64,000 nt of DNA from OCS116 sp051531935 (lineage in GTDB: Bacteria; Pseudomonadota; Alphaproteobacteria; Rhizobiales; OSC116), in the NCBI GenBank assembly GCA_051531935.1, contig JAOPTR010000014.1:38333-102332 (forward strand). Reading direction: 5' to 3'. The notes under the pieces were generated by a model, which saw only the letters and a program-made list of their open reading frames with translations, was not told the DNA's origin and made no database searches. Of this stretch, positions 25,870 through 34,128 are shown one piece after another. The first letter of the stretch is position 1; the number at the start of each line of letters is the position of its first letter. The translations under genes were made by a program, and so were the position numbers.

Positions 25870-27075
25870 ATGTCACAAGATATTGTTATTGTATCCACAG
25901 CCCGTACACCCATTGGCAAAGCCTATAGAGGCGCATTTAACGACACACCTGCCCAAACCCTAGCCGGCCATGCCATTGAGCATGCAGTTGCCCGCGCAGG
26001 TGTTGAAGGTGGCGAAATTGAGGATGTTATTTTAGGCGCTGCATTACAGCAAGGCTCATCTGGCGGCAACATTGCCCGCCAAGCCGCTTTGCGTGCAGGG
26101 CTTCCCACCTCTGTGGCGGGTATGTCGCTTGATCGCCAATGTGCTTCTGGCCTTATGGCAATCGCGGTTGCTGCTGGGCGTATTTCACAAGGTGAAGTTG
26201 ATATTGCCATTGGTGGTGGTGTCGAGTCTGTATCACTAGTGCAGAACGAAAAAATGAATATGTACAGAGCGGCAGACCCTTGGCTTAAGAAGAACCAACC
26301 TGCAATATATATGAGCATGCTCGAAACTGCCGAAATTGTGGCCGATCGTTACGGCATTAGCCGCGCGGCACAAGATGAATACGCATTTTCATCGCAAATG
26401 CGAACCGCGCAAGCACAATCTGATGGCCGTTTTGATGCTGAAATCGTGCCTATTTCCACAAGCATGAAAGTGCAAGACCGCGAAACCAAAGAAATTAGCG
26501 ATCATGAAATTACGTTGGCAAAAGATGAAGGCAACAGAGCTTCAACAACGTTAGAAGGCCTTAATAGCCTCAAACCTGTGTTTAAAGATGGACTTACTAT
26601 TAAAGAAGGTAGCTTCATTACTGCTGGTAACGCTTCACAGCTTTCCGATGGCGCGTCTGCATGTGTATTGATGACGGCTAAAATGGCCGAACAACGTGGT
26701 TTAACACCGCTTGGTTATTTCAGAGGTGTTGCTGCCGCGGGTTGCAACCCAGATGAAATGGGCATTGGCCCTGTTTTTGCTGTGCCAAAACTGCTTGCCA
26801 AAGCTGGTTTAACTGTTGACGACATCGGCATTTGGGAACTTAATGAGGCTTTTGCAAGCCAAGCACTTTATTGCGCACAAAAACTCGGCATTGACCCAGA
26901 TAAATTAAATGTAAATGGTGGCGCTATTTCAATTGGCCATCCATATGGCATGTCTGGTGCACGTATGGCGGGTCATGTGCTGATAGAAGGCAAACGCCGT
27001 GGTGCAAAATATGGCGTTGTGACTATGTGCGTTGGTGGTGGCATGGGCGCTGCTGGCCTATTTGAAATGGCATAA
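25870..27075 (+). CDS. Acetyl-CoA acyltransferase (thiolase)
   Basis: A 401-residue thiolase with the acylated Cys91 in SLDRQCASG, His357 in ISIGHPYGMSG and Cys387 in TMCVGGGMG. It carries out CoA-dependent cleavage of 3-ketoacyl-CoA. The ATG gives the canonical start IVIVSTARTPIGK; the longer open frame overlaps the MaoC gene and lacks family similarity. It lies 16 bases after MaoC. Its presence shows that at least one classical chain-shortening step is encoded in the regulon. Confidence 0.93.
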   Translation: MSQDIVIVSTARTPIGKAYRGAFNDTPAQTLAGHAIEHAVARAGVEGGEIEDVILGAALQQGSSGGNIARQAALRAGLPTSVAGMSLDRQCASGLMAIAVAAGRISQGEVDIAIGGGVESVSLVQNEKMNMYRAADPWLKKNQPAIYMSMLETAEIVADRYGISRAAQDEYAFSSQMRTAQAQSDGRFDAEIVPISTSMKVQDRETKEISDHEITLAKDEGNRASTTLEGLNSLKPVFKDGLTIKEGSFITAGNASQLSDGASACVLMTAKMAEQRGLTPLGYFRGVAAAGCNPDEMGIGPVFAVPKLLAKAGLTVDDIGIWELNEAFASQALYCAQKLGIDPDKLNVNGGAISIGHPYGMSGARMAGHVLIEGKRRGAKYGVVTMCVGGGMGAAGLFEMA

Positions 27076-27090
27076 ATAATAGGATTAAAA

Positions 27091-27750
27091 GTGCAAAAAA
27101 TATTAATGGTTCGGCATGGTCAGGCTTCTTTTGGAGCCGAAGACTATGATAATTTATCCGAACTTGGCAAACAGCAAAGTTTTTGGCTTGGCCAACAATT
27201 GCAACAAATGGGATATACCCCAGATGTTGCCATTGATGGCAGCTTAAAACGCCACGCACAAACCTTGGCCGAAATTAAAAAATCGGTCAGCATTGCTAAT
27301 TCTGAAACCAACGAAGCATTTGTCGAAATTAGCCTTGGCGCCATTGTTGAAGGTTATCGTAAAAAATTCAACGATTTACCAGGGTATGAACAAGACAAAA
27401 GCCTATTAAACATAGCCTTGCGAAAAGTTCTCACCGCTTGGATTGAAAATAAATTTAAAGCTGAAGATACCCCTTGGGCAGAATTCACCCACCGTGTCGC
27501 TGCTGGTTTAAAAGATTTAGAATCACAACATAAAAACATTCTTATTGTAACATCGGGCGGCACCATTACGGCTGCTGTTGGTGCAATACAGAATCTAAAT
27601 ACCAATGCTCAGGTCTCGATGATGCTAAACATGCATAATAGTTCCATGACCAAACTTATCGCCAACCCAAATGGTTACGAGCTACATAGCCTCAATAATG
27701 TCGCCCATCTAGAAACCATAGAGCGCAAAGGAAGCCTTACTTATGTCTAA
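27091..27750 (+). CDS. Histidine phosphatase superfamily protein with altered active site
   Basis: The 219-residue protein starts at GTG behind AGGA and opens with VRHGQASFGAEDYDNLSELG, the phosphoryl-accepting RHG motif (8-10) and the second arginine-rich region. The usual second histidine, expected in a SHG-type motif, is replaced: the strand reads IVTSGGTITAA at about 148-158. Either another residue (for example the histidine in LNMHNSSM) takes over or activity is altered. It overlaps the kinase start by eight bases, so the two are translationally coupled. A link to phosphorylated acyl-CoA intermediates is inferred. Confidence 0.8.
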   Translation: MQKILMVRHGQASFGAEDYDNLSELGKQQSFWLGQQLQQMGYTPDVAIDGSLKRHAQTLAEIKKSVSIANSETNEAFVEISLGAIVEGYRKKFNDLPGYEQDKSLLNIALRKVLTAWIENKFKAEDTPWAEFTHRVAAGLKDLESQHKNILIVTSGGTITAAVGAIQNLNTNAQVSMMLNMHNSSMTKLIANPNGYELHSLNNVAHLETIERKGSLTYV

Positions 27751-28786
27751 AAGATTGTACGATTTTGAGCTAGCCGATTTAGAAACCTATTTAAACGCCA
27801 ATATTGATAATTTTGGCACGCTTAAAACCATGGAAAAATTTTCCGACGGACAATCTAACCCCACATATAAATTAGAAGCACAAAGTGGCGACTATGTATT
27901 GCGTGCGAAACCGCCTGGCAAATTATTAGGTTCGGCACATCAAGTAGACCGCGAATATAGAGTGATGAATGCGCTCGAAAACTCCAACGTTGCCGTGCCC
28001 AAAATGCATCACCTCTCGGGTGATGATAACCCACTTGGTGCTATGTTTTTTATTATGGAATTTAAAGTCGGGCGTATTTTTTGGAACCCTGCCCTGCCCG
28101 AAACCAACAAGACAGATCGCACAGCTATATATAACCAAATGAATGAAACCTTAGCGTCTCTACATTCAGTGAATATTGAGGCTGTGGGGCTTGCCGATTT
28201 TGGCAAACCAGGCAATTATTTTGTGCGCCAAACGGGGCGTTGGGTAAAACAATATAAAGCTTCGGAATTGGTGGAAAATACAAAAATAAACCGCATTATG
28301 GATTGGCTGAACGCAAATATGGTGGCTGATGATGGTCAAATATCACTCACCCATGGTGATTATCGCATCGACAATATGATGTTTGCACCAAATGAAGCGA
28401 AACTTATCGCGGTATTGGATTGGGAATTATCGACTATTGGTCATGGATTGGCAGACTTGGCTTATCAGTGTATGCAGTGGCGCCTGCCTGCAGCAGCGGG
28501 GCTTGGTGGTTTAGGCGGTTTAGACCGCAATGAATTAGGCATCCCCAGTGAAAATGAGTATATTGAGCAATATTTGCAACGACGCAATTTGCCGCCAATT
28601 GACAATTGGGACTTTTATTTAATATTTAGTATTTTCAGGCTCATTGCCATTGTACAGGGTGTCATTAAACGCTCTGCTGATGGCAACGCATCTGACCCGA
28701 AAAGCGCCGCACGTATGCAAAAGGTGAGCGGATTGCTCACCGAGATGGCAAATGAGTTGATTAACGGTCACTCATCTGCTAATTGA
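27743..28786 (+). CDS. APH-family kinase, ACAD10/11 N-domain type (LvaA-like)
   Basis: A 347-residue phosphotransferase with a kinase-like fold: FSDGQSNPTYKL as nucleotide loop, ELR-like lysine LRAKPPG, the Brenner motif HGDYRIDN at 204-211 (catalytic Asp206) and the metal-binding DWE at 226-228. The sequence GQSNPTY and PPGKLLGSAHQVDREYRV are typical of the kinase part of ACAD10/11 and of LvaA from the levulinate pathway, which phosphorylate the 4-hydroxyl of 4-hydroxyacyl-CoA. The cognate dehydrogenase is encoded across the shared promoter. A small LvaB-like partner was not found. Confidence 0.88.
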   Translation: MSKRLYDFELADLETYLNANIDNFGTLKTMEKFSDGQSNPTYKLEAQSGDYVLRAKPPGKLLGSAHQVDREYRVMNALENSNVAVPKMHHLSGDDNPLGAMFFIMEFKVGRIFWNPALPETNKTDRTAIYNQMNETLASLHSVNIEAVGLADFGKPGNYFVRQTGRWVKQYKASELVENTKINRIMDWLNANMVADDGQISLTHGDYRIDNMMFAPNEAKLIAVLDWELSTIGHGLADLAYQCMQWRLPAAAGLGGLGGLDRNELGIPSENEYIEQYLQRRNLPPIDNWDFYLIFSIFRLIAIVQGVIKRSADGNASDPKSAARMQKVSGLLTEMANELINGHSSAN

Positions 28787-28815
28787 CAGATTAAAATGAA
28801 TGGTAGAGAGACAGC

Positions 28816-29424
28816 ATGGCTGATAAAAAAACCTCATCGCAAACCGAAATTTTAGACGCAGCAGCTGAATGCTTTATGGCTATGGGCGCAGACGCCGCTT
28901 CCATCGACGACATTGCGCGCTCGTTGGGCGCGACAAAAGGCCGAATTTATCATCATTATTCCTCAAAAGGTGCATTGTTAAGCGCTGTACGCATGCGCGC
29001 TGTTAAATTTACACTCGAAGCCATCGAACCTGTTTTAGATACAAATGAAACGGCATCAAATAATTTGAGAAACATGGCCTATACTCATGTCATAACCGTT
29101 TTAGAAACATTTGCTTACCACCGGGTGGTGCTTCAACATTACCGCAAGCGGGTTGCCAAATCGACAACCGATTATGAACGCGAACTCATAGCCGAAATAG
29201 ATAAAAAACGCGAAGAATATGAAAATCTTTATAGAAATGTGATTTCAAGCGGCATGAAGAGCGAAGAATTTAAAACTGCTGATTTGTCAGTAGCGCTTCA
29301 TTCTGTATTGCTTATGCTCAACTCACCCATTTTTTGGTTTACGCCATTAGAAACCAACAAGCGTAAAAACCGCCAAGCCATTGCTGAGCAGCTTGCAGAT
29401 ATGGCCGTGGCCTGCTTAAAATAA
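28816..29424 (+). CDS. TetR/AcrR-family repressor, likely regulator of the catabolic island
   Basis: A 202-residue regulator with an N-terminal helix-turn-helix (ASIDDIARSLGATKGRIYHHY) of 21 residues ending near residue 48, followed by an all-helical ligand domain. The helical arrangement with EAIEPVLDT and HYRKRVA recalls KstR2/FadR-like acyl-CoA-responsive repressors. It is the last gene of the MaoC operon, 29 bases after the kinase. No other regulator gene lies within the island, so it is the natural candidate to bind the three CATACT-N4-AGTATG operators and to control its own synthesis. Confidence 0.87.
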   Translation: MADKKTSSQTEILDAAAECFMAMGADAASIDDIARSLGATKGRIYHHYSSKGALLSAVRMRAVKFTLEAIEPVLDTNETASNNLRNMAYTHVITVLETFAYHRVVLQHYRKRVAKSTTDYERELIAEIDKKREEYENLYRNVISSGMKSEEFKTADLSVALHSVLLMLNSPIFWFTPLETNKRKNRQAIAEQLADMAVACLK

Positions 29425-29433
29425 GCAAGCCAC
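29407..29433 (+). terminator. Candidate terminator at the end of the TetR gene
   Basis: GTGGC and GCTT pair with AAGC and GCCAC around AAAAT, with a two-base internal bulge on each side. The hairpin overlaps the TetR stop codon and is followed by AGTATTTTATATT. It would end the MaoC operon before the convergent tpx gene. Confidence 0.45.
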
Positions 29434-29457
29434 AGTATTTTATATTCATGTTAGTTT

Positions 29458-29958
29458 TTATGATAGTGCTGCAAGAGCGGCTGCATAATCTGGTTCTTCG
29501 GTCACTTCAGCAACCAATTCGGCATGCTGTACAATTCCAGTTTCATCCAACACAATCACTGCGCGTGCGCTTAAATTTGCCAATGGTCCTTCTACAATTT
29601 TAAGACCATAGGCTTCAAGCACATCGGCATTACGAAATGTTGAGCCAGTTTTGACAGCTTCAATGCCTTCGGCGCCACAAAAACGACCCGCAGCAAATGG
29701 TAAATCTTGAGAAAGAGCCAATATAACTGTGTTATCTAGGCCAGTTGCTTCTTCATTAAATTTACGCATTCCAGTGGCGCAAGTTCCTGTATCCACACTT
29801 GGGAAGAAGCTCAAAACAATTTTTTTACCCGCAAAATCAGACAATTTAATTTCGCCCAAATCAACACCCACGACATTAAATTCAGGTGCTTTATCGCCTT
29901 TTTGCAAAAAATCACCTGCTAGATTTACACTGTTTCCGCCAATTGTCACTGTAGACAT
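29458..29958 (-). CDS. tpx: Thiol peroxidase
   Basis: The 166-residue peroxiredoxin has the Tpx pattern: peroxidatic Cys60 in SVDTGTCATGMRKFNEE and resolving Cys94 in GRFCGAEG. It reduces hydrogen peroxide and organic peroxides with thioredoxin, in the cytoplasm in the absence of a signal peptide. Length equals the family norm. GAGGAG lies before the ATG. It is convergent with the TetR gene and may help with oxidative by-products of acyl-CoA oxidation, although its own control looks separate. Confidence 0.93.
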   Translation of the reverse strand: MSTVTIGGNSVNLAGDFLQKGDKAPEFNVVGVDLGEIKLSDFAGKKIVLSFFPSVDTGTCATGMRKFNEEATGLDNTVILALSQDLPFAAGRFCGAEGIEAVKTGSTFRNADVLEAYGLKIVEGPLANLSARAVIVLDETGIVQHAELVAEVTEEPDYAAALAALS

Positions 29959-29994
29959 ATCATCTCCTCATTGCTCGAAGCATTAAAATTACAC

Positions 29995-30010
29995 ATTGGA
30001 AAACTCCAAT
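29995..30010. promoter_or_regulatory. Small inverted repeat upstream of tpx
   Basis: ATTGGA-AAAC-TCCAAT is a 6-bp dyad about 37 bases before the tpx start. It overlaps a possible minus-strand -35 region. A regulatory site is possible, but the arms are short. Confidence 0.25.
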
Positions 30011-30069
30011 TGTTGAATTAAGATAAACCGAGACGCAAGAAATAAAAAGCAATCTTTGGATAAAATTAA

Positions 30070-30750
30070 GTGAATCTCAAATTAGTAATATTCGACTTAG
30101 ATGGCACGTTAGTCGATGGCGCACAGGCTGCCATCCCTGCCATGCAACACGCCTTCACCGCGTTTGGTTTACCCAAGCCAAATGAGGGACAAATTAAGGA
30201 CATGATCGGTCTTTCAATCACCCCTGCCATTAAGCATATATTGAATAATTTCAATGATGTACACAAAATAAGAGATTCAGAAGTTGAGGAAATAGGCACA
30301 TTATATAAAGACTATTTTTATCAATCCAGAATTGCCGACAAACACCCCATGCCATTATACGAAGGCGCTCTTAAAGCTCTTGCTGAACTTCATACACGGG
30401 ATGAGGTTTTGCTTGGCATTGCAACAGGCAATAGCCGCCGCGGTGTGAATGCATTTTTAGACAAACATGATTTACGAAGTACATTTATCACAACTAAATG
30501 CGCCTCTGAATGCCTTTCAAAACCAAACCCAGAAATGATATTGCAAGCCATGAACGAAACAGGCATTGATGCCAACCAAACCATTATGGTTGGCGATACT
30601 AGCTTCGACATGCAAATGGCCAAGAACGCAAAAGCTCATGCCATCGGTGTAAATTGGGGCTATCACAGTCAACAGGTGATGACAAAAGCAGGGGCTGATA
30701 AAATTGTAAATAACTTCGATCAATTACTGCGTGAAATCTATTTATTTTAG
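30070..30750 (+). CDS. HAD-family phosphatase (phosphoglycolate phosphatase-like)
   Basis: A 226-residue HAD-IA protein. The nucleophile motif is FDLDGTLVDG (Asp9, Asp11), motif II lies in GIATGNSRRGV, Lys is in SKPNPEMI, and the metal-binding motif is GDTSFDMQMA. A helical cap sits between motifs I and II. It begins with GTG. Similar HAD proteins commonly lie beside the ATP12 gene in alphaproteobacteria, as here. The substrate is uncertain; a general or phosphoglycolate-type phosphatase is likely. Confidence 0.85.
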   Translation: MNLKLVIFDLDGTLVDGAQAAIPAMQHAFTAFGLPKPNEGQIKDMIGLSITPAIKHILNNFNDVHKIRDSEVEEIGTLYKDYFYQSRIADKHPMPLYEGALKALAELHTRDEVLLGIATGNSRRGVNAFLDKHDLRSTFITTKCASECLSKPNPEMILQAMNETGIDANQTIMVGDTSFDMQMAKNAKAHAIGVNWGYHSQQVMTKAGADKIVNNFDQLLREIYLF

Positions 30751-30906
30751 GTAGTTTATAGGAAATTTTTGAAATTCGAAACTTATAATAAGGTTCGCAA
30801 CACGTTTACGAGAATTAAGTAAACGCAAACAATATCCCCCCCATATAAATCTTGCGTTAAATACAGCTACAATGGTATATATCGAAAAAAAATAAGCGGA
30901 TAGCAC

Positions 30907-31722
30907 ATGACTGACGAAAAAACACCAAACCCATCGACGATTTTTGATTATTTGCCAATGGGTGACATCGACACCGATGCAGTCCAACAAGATGTAAAAA
31001 AGCAATTCAAACAAAAATTCCCTAAAAAGTTCTTTGACTTAACAACCTATGCTGAATCTAAATCTGAAGCTGGATTCATCATCGAACTAGATGGTCGCCC
31101 GCTTAAAACACCTCTAAAAAATACGCTCATTCTACCAACTGAAAAACTGGCAAAAGCTGTAGCTGATGAATGGAATGCGTTGGGTGAATTTATCAACCCA
31201 GATCATTTGCCGCTGACCAAAACAGCAAATTCGGCGATTGAAAAAACCGCGCCCAATATGCCCCATGTGCTCGCAGAAATGGTACGCTTTGGTGAAACAG
31301 ATTTACTATTTTACCAACAAGATAACCCTGTAAAATTACAAGCCCTACAAGAATTGCATTGGCACCCCATTATTTTATGGGCTGAAAACCTATGGGATTT
31401 GAATTACATTGTCACCTACGGCATTAGCCATGTGGCGCAAGATGCTAAAATTTTGGAGCAATATAAGGCAGTGATTGGGGCAATGGATGAGCATCAATTG
31501 TCTGCACTATACTTATTGACCACCTCATGTGGTTCCCTGCTCATCGCCCTTGCATATCATGCTAATGTTTTGAGTAAAGACGGTGTTGTAAAAGCGGCAT
31601 TTGTCGATGAAGACTGGCAGATTAGCCAATGGGGTGAGGACGAAGAAGCCAAAGAAATTCGCGAATTCAAATTGGCCGAGATTGACAGTTTCTGCAGCTA
31701 TCTCGACCTTTTAAAAGCTTAA
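30907..31722 (+). CDS. ATP12-family F1-ATPase assembly chaperone
   Basis: A 271-residue protein with the family blocks FDLTTYAESKSEAGFIIELDG split here as FIIELDGRPLKTP, LAKAVADEWNALGEFI, TRTANS-like LTKTANSAIEK, and VRFGETDLLFYQ. ATP12 binds the F1 alpha subunit before it joins the beta subunit, a role established in mitochondria and shared by alphaproteobacteria. It follows the HAD gene by 156 bases and its stop overlaps the convergent MerR gene by three to four bases. It supports the taxonomic placement. Confidence 0.9.
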   Translation: MTDEKTPNPSTIFDYLPMGDIDTDAVQQDVKKQFKQKFPKKFFDLTTYAESKSEAGFIIELDGRPLKTPLKNTLILPTEKLAKAVADEWNALGEFINPDHLPLTKTANSAIEKTAPNMPHVLAEMVRFGETDLLFYQQDNPVKLQALQELHWHPIILWAENLWDLNYIVTYGISHVAQDAKILEQYKAVIGAMDEHQLSALYLLTTSCGSLLIALAYHANVLSKDGVVKAAFVDEDWQISQWGEDEEAKEIREFKLAEIDSFCSYLDLLKA

Positions 31723-32441
31723 GCTAATTTCTCAATAAGTTTAGGCCCTATAAATTCGCCAAGTTCGACCGAGAAAAACTTTCGGTCATCAGGCCAATCT
31801 TGCATATGGGCGTAGCTATTAAATATAGCAGCCATTGTGGATTTTTTGTCAATAAATAAACCGACACTGGCGATCCATTCCTCGGCCAAAACATCAAATG
31901 TCGCAGGCTCAAAATTTTGCTGCTGCGCATATGCACGGCTTATCAAATCTTCCCATTTGGCTTTAAGCATGTTCGTTTCTTTCTCGTTAGGAATATGGGA
32001 TCCACGTTTCTGCATATCTTCTTCGGTTTGTTTTAAATACCAATCAATGTCGTTCGTTTTCATATTCATCTCCTTGATTAAATTCACCCAGTCATTCACC
32101 CCATTCTTTTGCGAGCGTGATTCAATGGTTTCAATTAAACTGATAACCTGTTTAATTTCCTGCATTTTTTTAGCTAACGCTTGTTTTTGAACGGATAAAT
32201 CTAAGGCTATTTCATGTTGATTATTCTTAAAAAAGGCACCAATTTCTGTTAAGCTGAAACCCAATAGTTTAAGCGCCATTATTGTTTCTACTTGCCCGAA
32301 ATGACGTTCAGAATATCGTCGATAGCCATTATCAGGGTTATAACTTGGCATTACCAAGCCTAGTTTTTCATAATGCCTTAGTGTTTTCACTGTTATATGC
32401 GCACGTTTGGCAAACTCGCCAATGGAATAAATTTCACTCAC
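31719..32441 (-). CDS. MerR-family regulator divergent from pccB-pccA
   Basis: The 240-residue product begins with a MerR DNA-binding domain (YSIGEFAKRAHITVKTLRHY, YRRYSERHFGQV, LKLLGFSLTEIGAFF), then a coiled dimerisation helix near 80-110 and a TipAS-like C-terminal domain. No metal-binding cysteine pattern is visible. I chose the GTG at 32441, eight bases after AAGGA; a longer frame exists but its added residues do not resemble the family. Given the 36-bp palindrome in the divergent spacer, it probably controls pccBA and itself, sensing a small effector. Confidence 0.85.
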   Translation of the reverse strand: MSEIYSIGEFAKRAHITVKTLRHYEKLGLVMPSYNPDNGYRRYSERHFGQVETIMALKLLGFSLTEIGAFFKNNQHEIALDLSVQKQALAKKMQEIKQVISLIETIESRSQKNGVNDWVNLIKEMNMKTNDIDWYLKQTEEDMQKRGSHIPNEKETNMLKAKWEDLISRAYAQQQNFEPATFDVLAEEWIASVGLFIDKKSTMAAIFNSYAHMQDWPDDRKFFSVELGEFIGPKLIEKLA

Positions 32442-32522
32442 AATATGGTTCCTTTTATAACAATATGCCTGTTTTAAGTGTTGCCCTAAGGTATGGGTCA
32501 AGCCGAATTTGTAGATTTTTAT

Positions 32523-32558
32523 ATTATTTCACCATACGGTATGGTATGGTGAAATAAT
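32523..32558. promoter_or_regulatory. 36-bp MerR-type operator/promoter palindrome before pccB
   Basis: Fifteen-base arms (ATTATTTCACCATAC and GTATGGTGAAATAAT) are perfect reverse complements around GGTATG. Read on either strand, TTTCAC and AATAAT sit 20 bases apart, the elongated spacer typical of MerR-activated promoters, with the symmetry centre inside the spacer. It lies 27 bases before pccB and 82 bases before the MerR start. Confidence 0.7.
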
Positions 32559-32584
32559 TCAACATCAAGAATCATGGATAGATT

Positions 32585-34117
32585 ATGCCAAATATATTAG
32601 ATCAACTTGAGCAACGCCGCAAGATAGCTCGTTTAGGCGGCGGACAACAACGCATAGACAACCAACATAAAAAGGGCAAACTCACCGCGCGTGAACGCAT
32701 CGAATTGCTATTAGATGAAGGAAGTTTTGAAGAATTTGATATGTTTGTTGACCACAAATGTACAGATTTTGGCATGGAAAAAAATAAAATTCCTGGTGAT
32801 GGTGTGGTGACAGGTTGGGGCAAAGTCAACGGTCGTATAATATATGTATTTGCAAAAGACTTTACCGTGTTTGGTGGTTCATTATCCGAAACACATGCGA
32901 AAAAAATTCAAAAAGTGCAAGACATGGCATTGCGCAATCGCGCACCTATCATTGGGTTATTTGATGCAGGTGGCGCCCGAATTCAAGAAGGCGTGGCAGC
33001 ATTAGGTGGCTATGGCGAAGTGTTCAAACGCAATGTTGAGGCATCTGGCGTTATACCTCAAATATCATTAATCATGGGGCCATGTGCAGGCGGCGATGTA
33101 TACAGCCCCGCCATGACCGATTTTATTTTCATGGTAAAAGACACAAGCTACATGTTTGTAACAGGGCCTGATGTGGTAAAAACAGTGACCAATGAAACTG
33201 TGACTGCCGAGGAGCTTGGTGGTGCGTCCGTACATGCGGTGCGTTCATCGGTTGCCGATGGTGCTTTTGAAAATGATGTTGAAGCATTGTTGCAACTACG
33301 TCGCTTCATTGATTTCTTACCTGCGAGCAATTTACAACCAGCACCTGAATTCCCATCCACGGATAACATTTCGCGTATTGATGAAGCCTTAGACACTTTG
33401 ATCCCCGATAATGCCAACCAGCCATATGACATGAAAGAGCTTATAAACAGTGTGGTTGACGATGAAGACTTTTTTGAAATCCAAGCCACACACGCTGCCA
33501 ATATAATTACTGGTTTTGGCAGAGTGGAAGGCAAAAGTGTTGGCTTCGTGGCCAATCAGCCCATGGCATTAGCGGGCGTATTAGATAGCAATGCAAGCCG
33601 TAAAGCCGCTAGATTCATTCGGTTTTGTGACTGCTTTAGCATTCCAATTGTATCATTTATCGACGTACCTGGTTTTTTACCCGGGACAGACCAAGAATAT
33701 GGTGGCCTCATCAAACATGGTGCCAAATTGCTTTTTGCTTATGCCGAAGCAACCGTGCCGCTAATTAGCATCATCACCCGCAAAGCCTATGGTGGCGCAT
33801 ATGATGTGATGAGCAGCAAACATATTGGTGGTGACATTAATTACGCGTGGCCAAGTGCCGAAATTGCGGTGATGGGCGCCAAGGGCGCTGTTGAAATTAT
33901 TTTCCGTAAAGACATTGGAAATGATGAAAAAATCGCCGAGCATATTGCTGAATATGAAGAGCGTTTCTGTTCGCCATTTGTGGCCGCAGAGCGCGGGTAT
34001 ATTGACGATGTCATTATGCCACATTCGACCCGCCGCCGTATAGCCCACGCGCTCAATTTGCTAGCCAACAAAAAAATAGAAGCGCCTTGGCGCAAACATG
34101 ACAATATTCCTTTATAG
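32585..34117 (+). CDS. pccB: Propionyl-CoA carboxylase, carboxyltransferase (beta) subunit
   Basis: The 510-residue protein matches the biotin-dependent carboxyltransferase fold with two crotonase-like domains. GKLTARERIELLLDEGSFEE at the start, GGARIQEGVAALGGYGE and GPCAGGDVYSPAMTDF form the acyl-CoA half; FVDVPGFLPGT-like IDVPGFLPGTDQEYGG and ITRKAYGGAYDVM form the carboxybiotin half. It transfers CO2 from biotin to propionyl-CoA, giving methylmalonyl-CoA. It is followed by pccA after 11 bases. Specificity for propionyl-CoA rather than acetyl-CoA is by family resemblance. Confidence 0.92.
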   Translation: MPNILDQLEQRRKIARLGGGQQRIDNQHKKGKLTARERIELLLDEGSFEEFDMFVDHKCTDFGMEKNKIPGDGVVTGWGKVNGRIIYVFAKDFTVFGGSLSETHAKKIQKVQDMALRNRAPIIGLFDAGGARIQEGVAALGGYGEVFKRNVEASGVIPQISLIMGPCAGGDVYSPAMTDFIFMVKDTSYMFVTGPDVVKTVTNETVTAEELGGASVHAVRSSVADGAFENDVEALLQLRRFIDFLPASNLQPAPEFPSTDNISRIDEALDTLIPDNANQPYDMKELINSVVDDEDFFEIQATHAANIITGFGRVEGKSVGFVANQPMALAGVLDSNASRKAARFIRFCDCFSIPIVSFIDVPGFLPGTDQEYGGLIKHGAKLLFAYAEATVPLISIITRKAYGGAYDVMSSKHIGGDINYAWPSAEIAVMGAKGAVEIIFRKDIGNDEKIAEHIAEYEERFCSPFVAAERGYIDDVIMPHSTRRRIAHALNLLANKKIEAPWRKHDNIPL

Positions 34118-34128
34118 AGAGCATCAAC

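Noticed and set aside
4212..29424. The catabolic island as a recently acquired genomic island
   Set aside because: Base and codon use look like the neighbouring housekeeping genes, and no integrase, flanking tRNA or direct repeats are visible.
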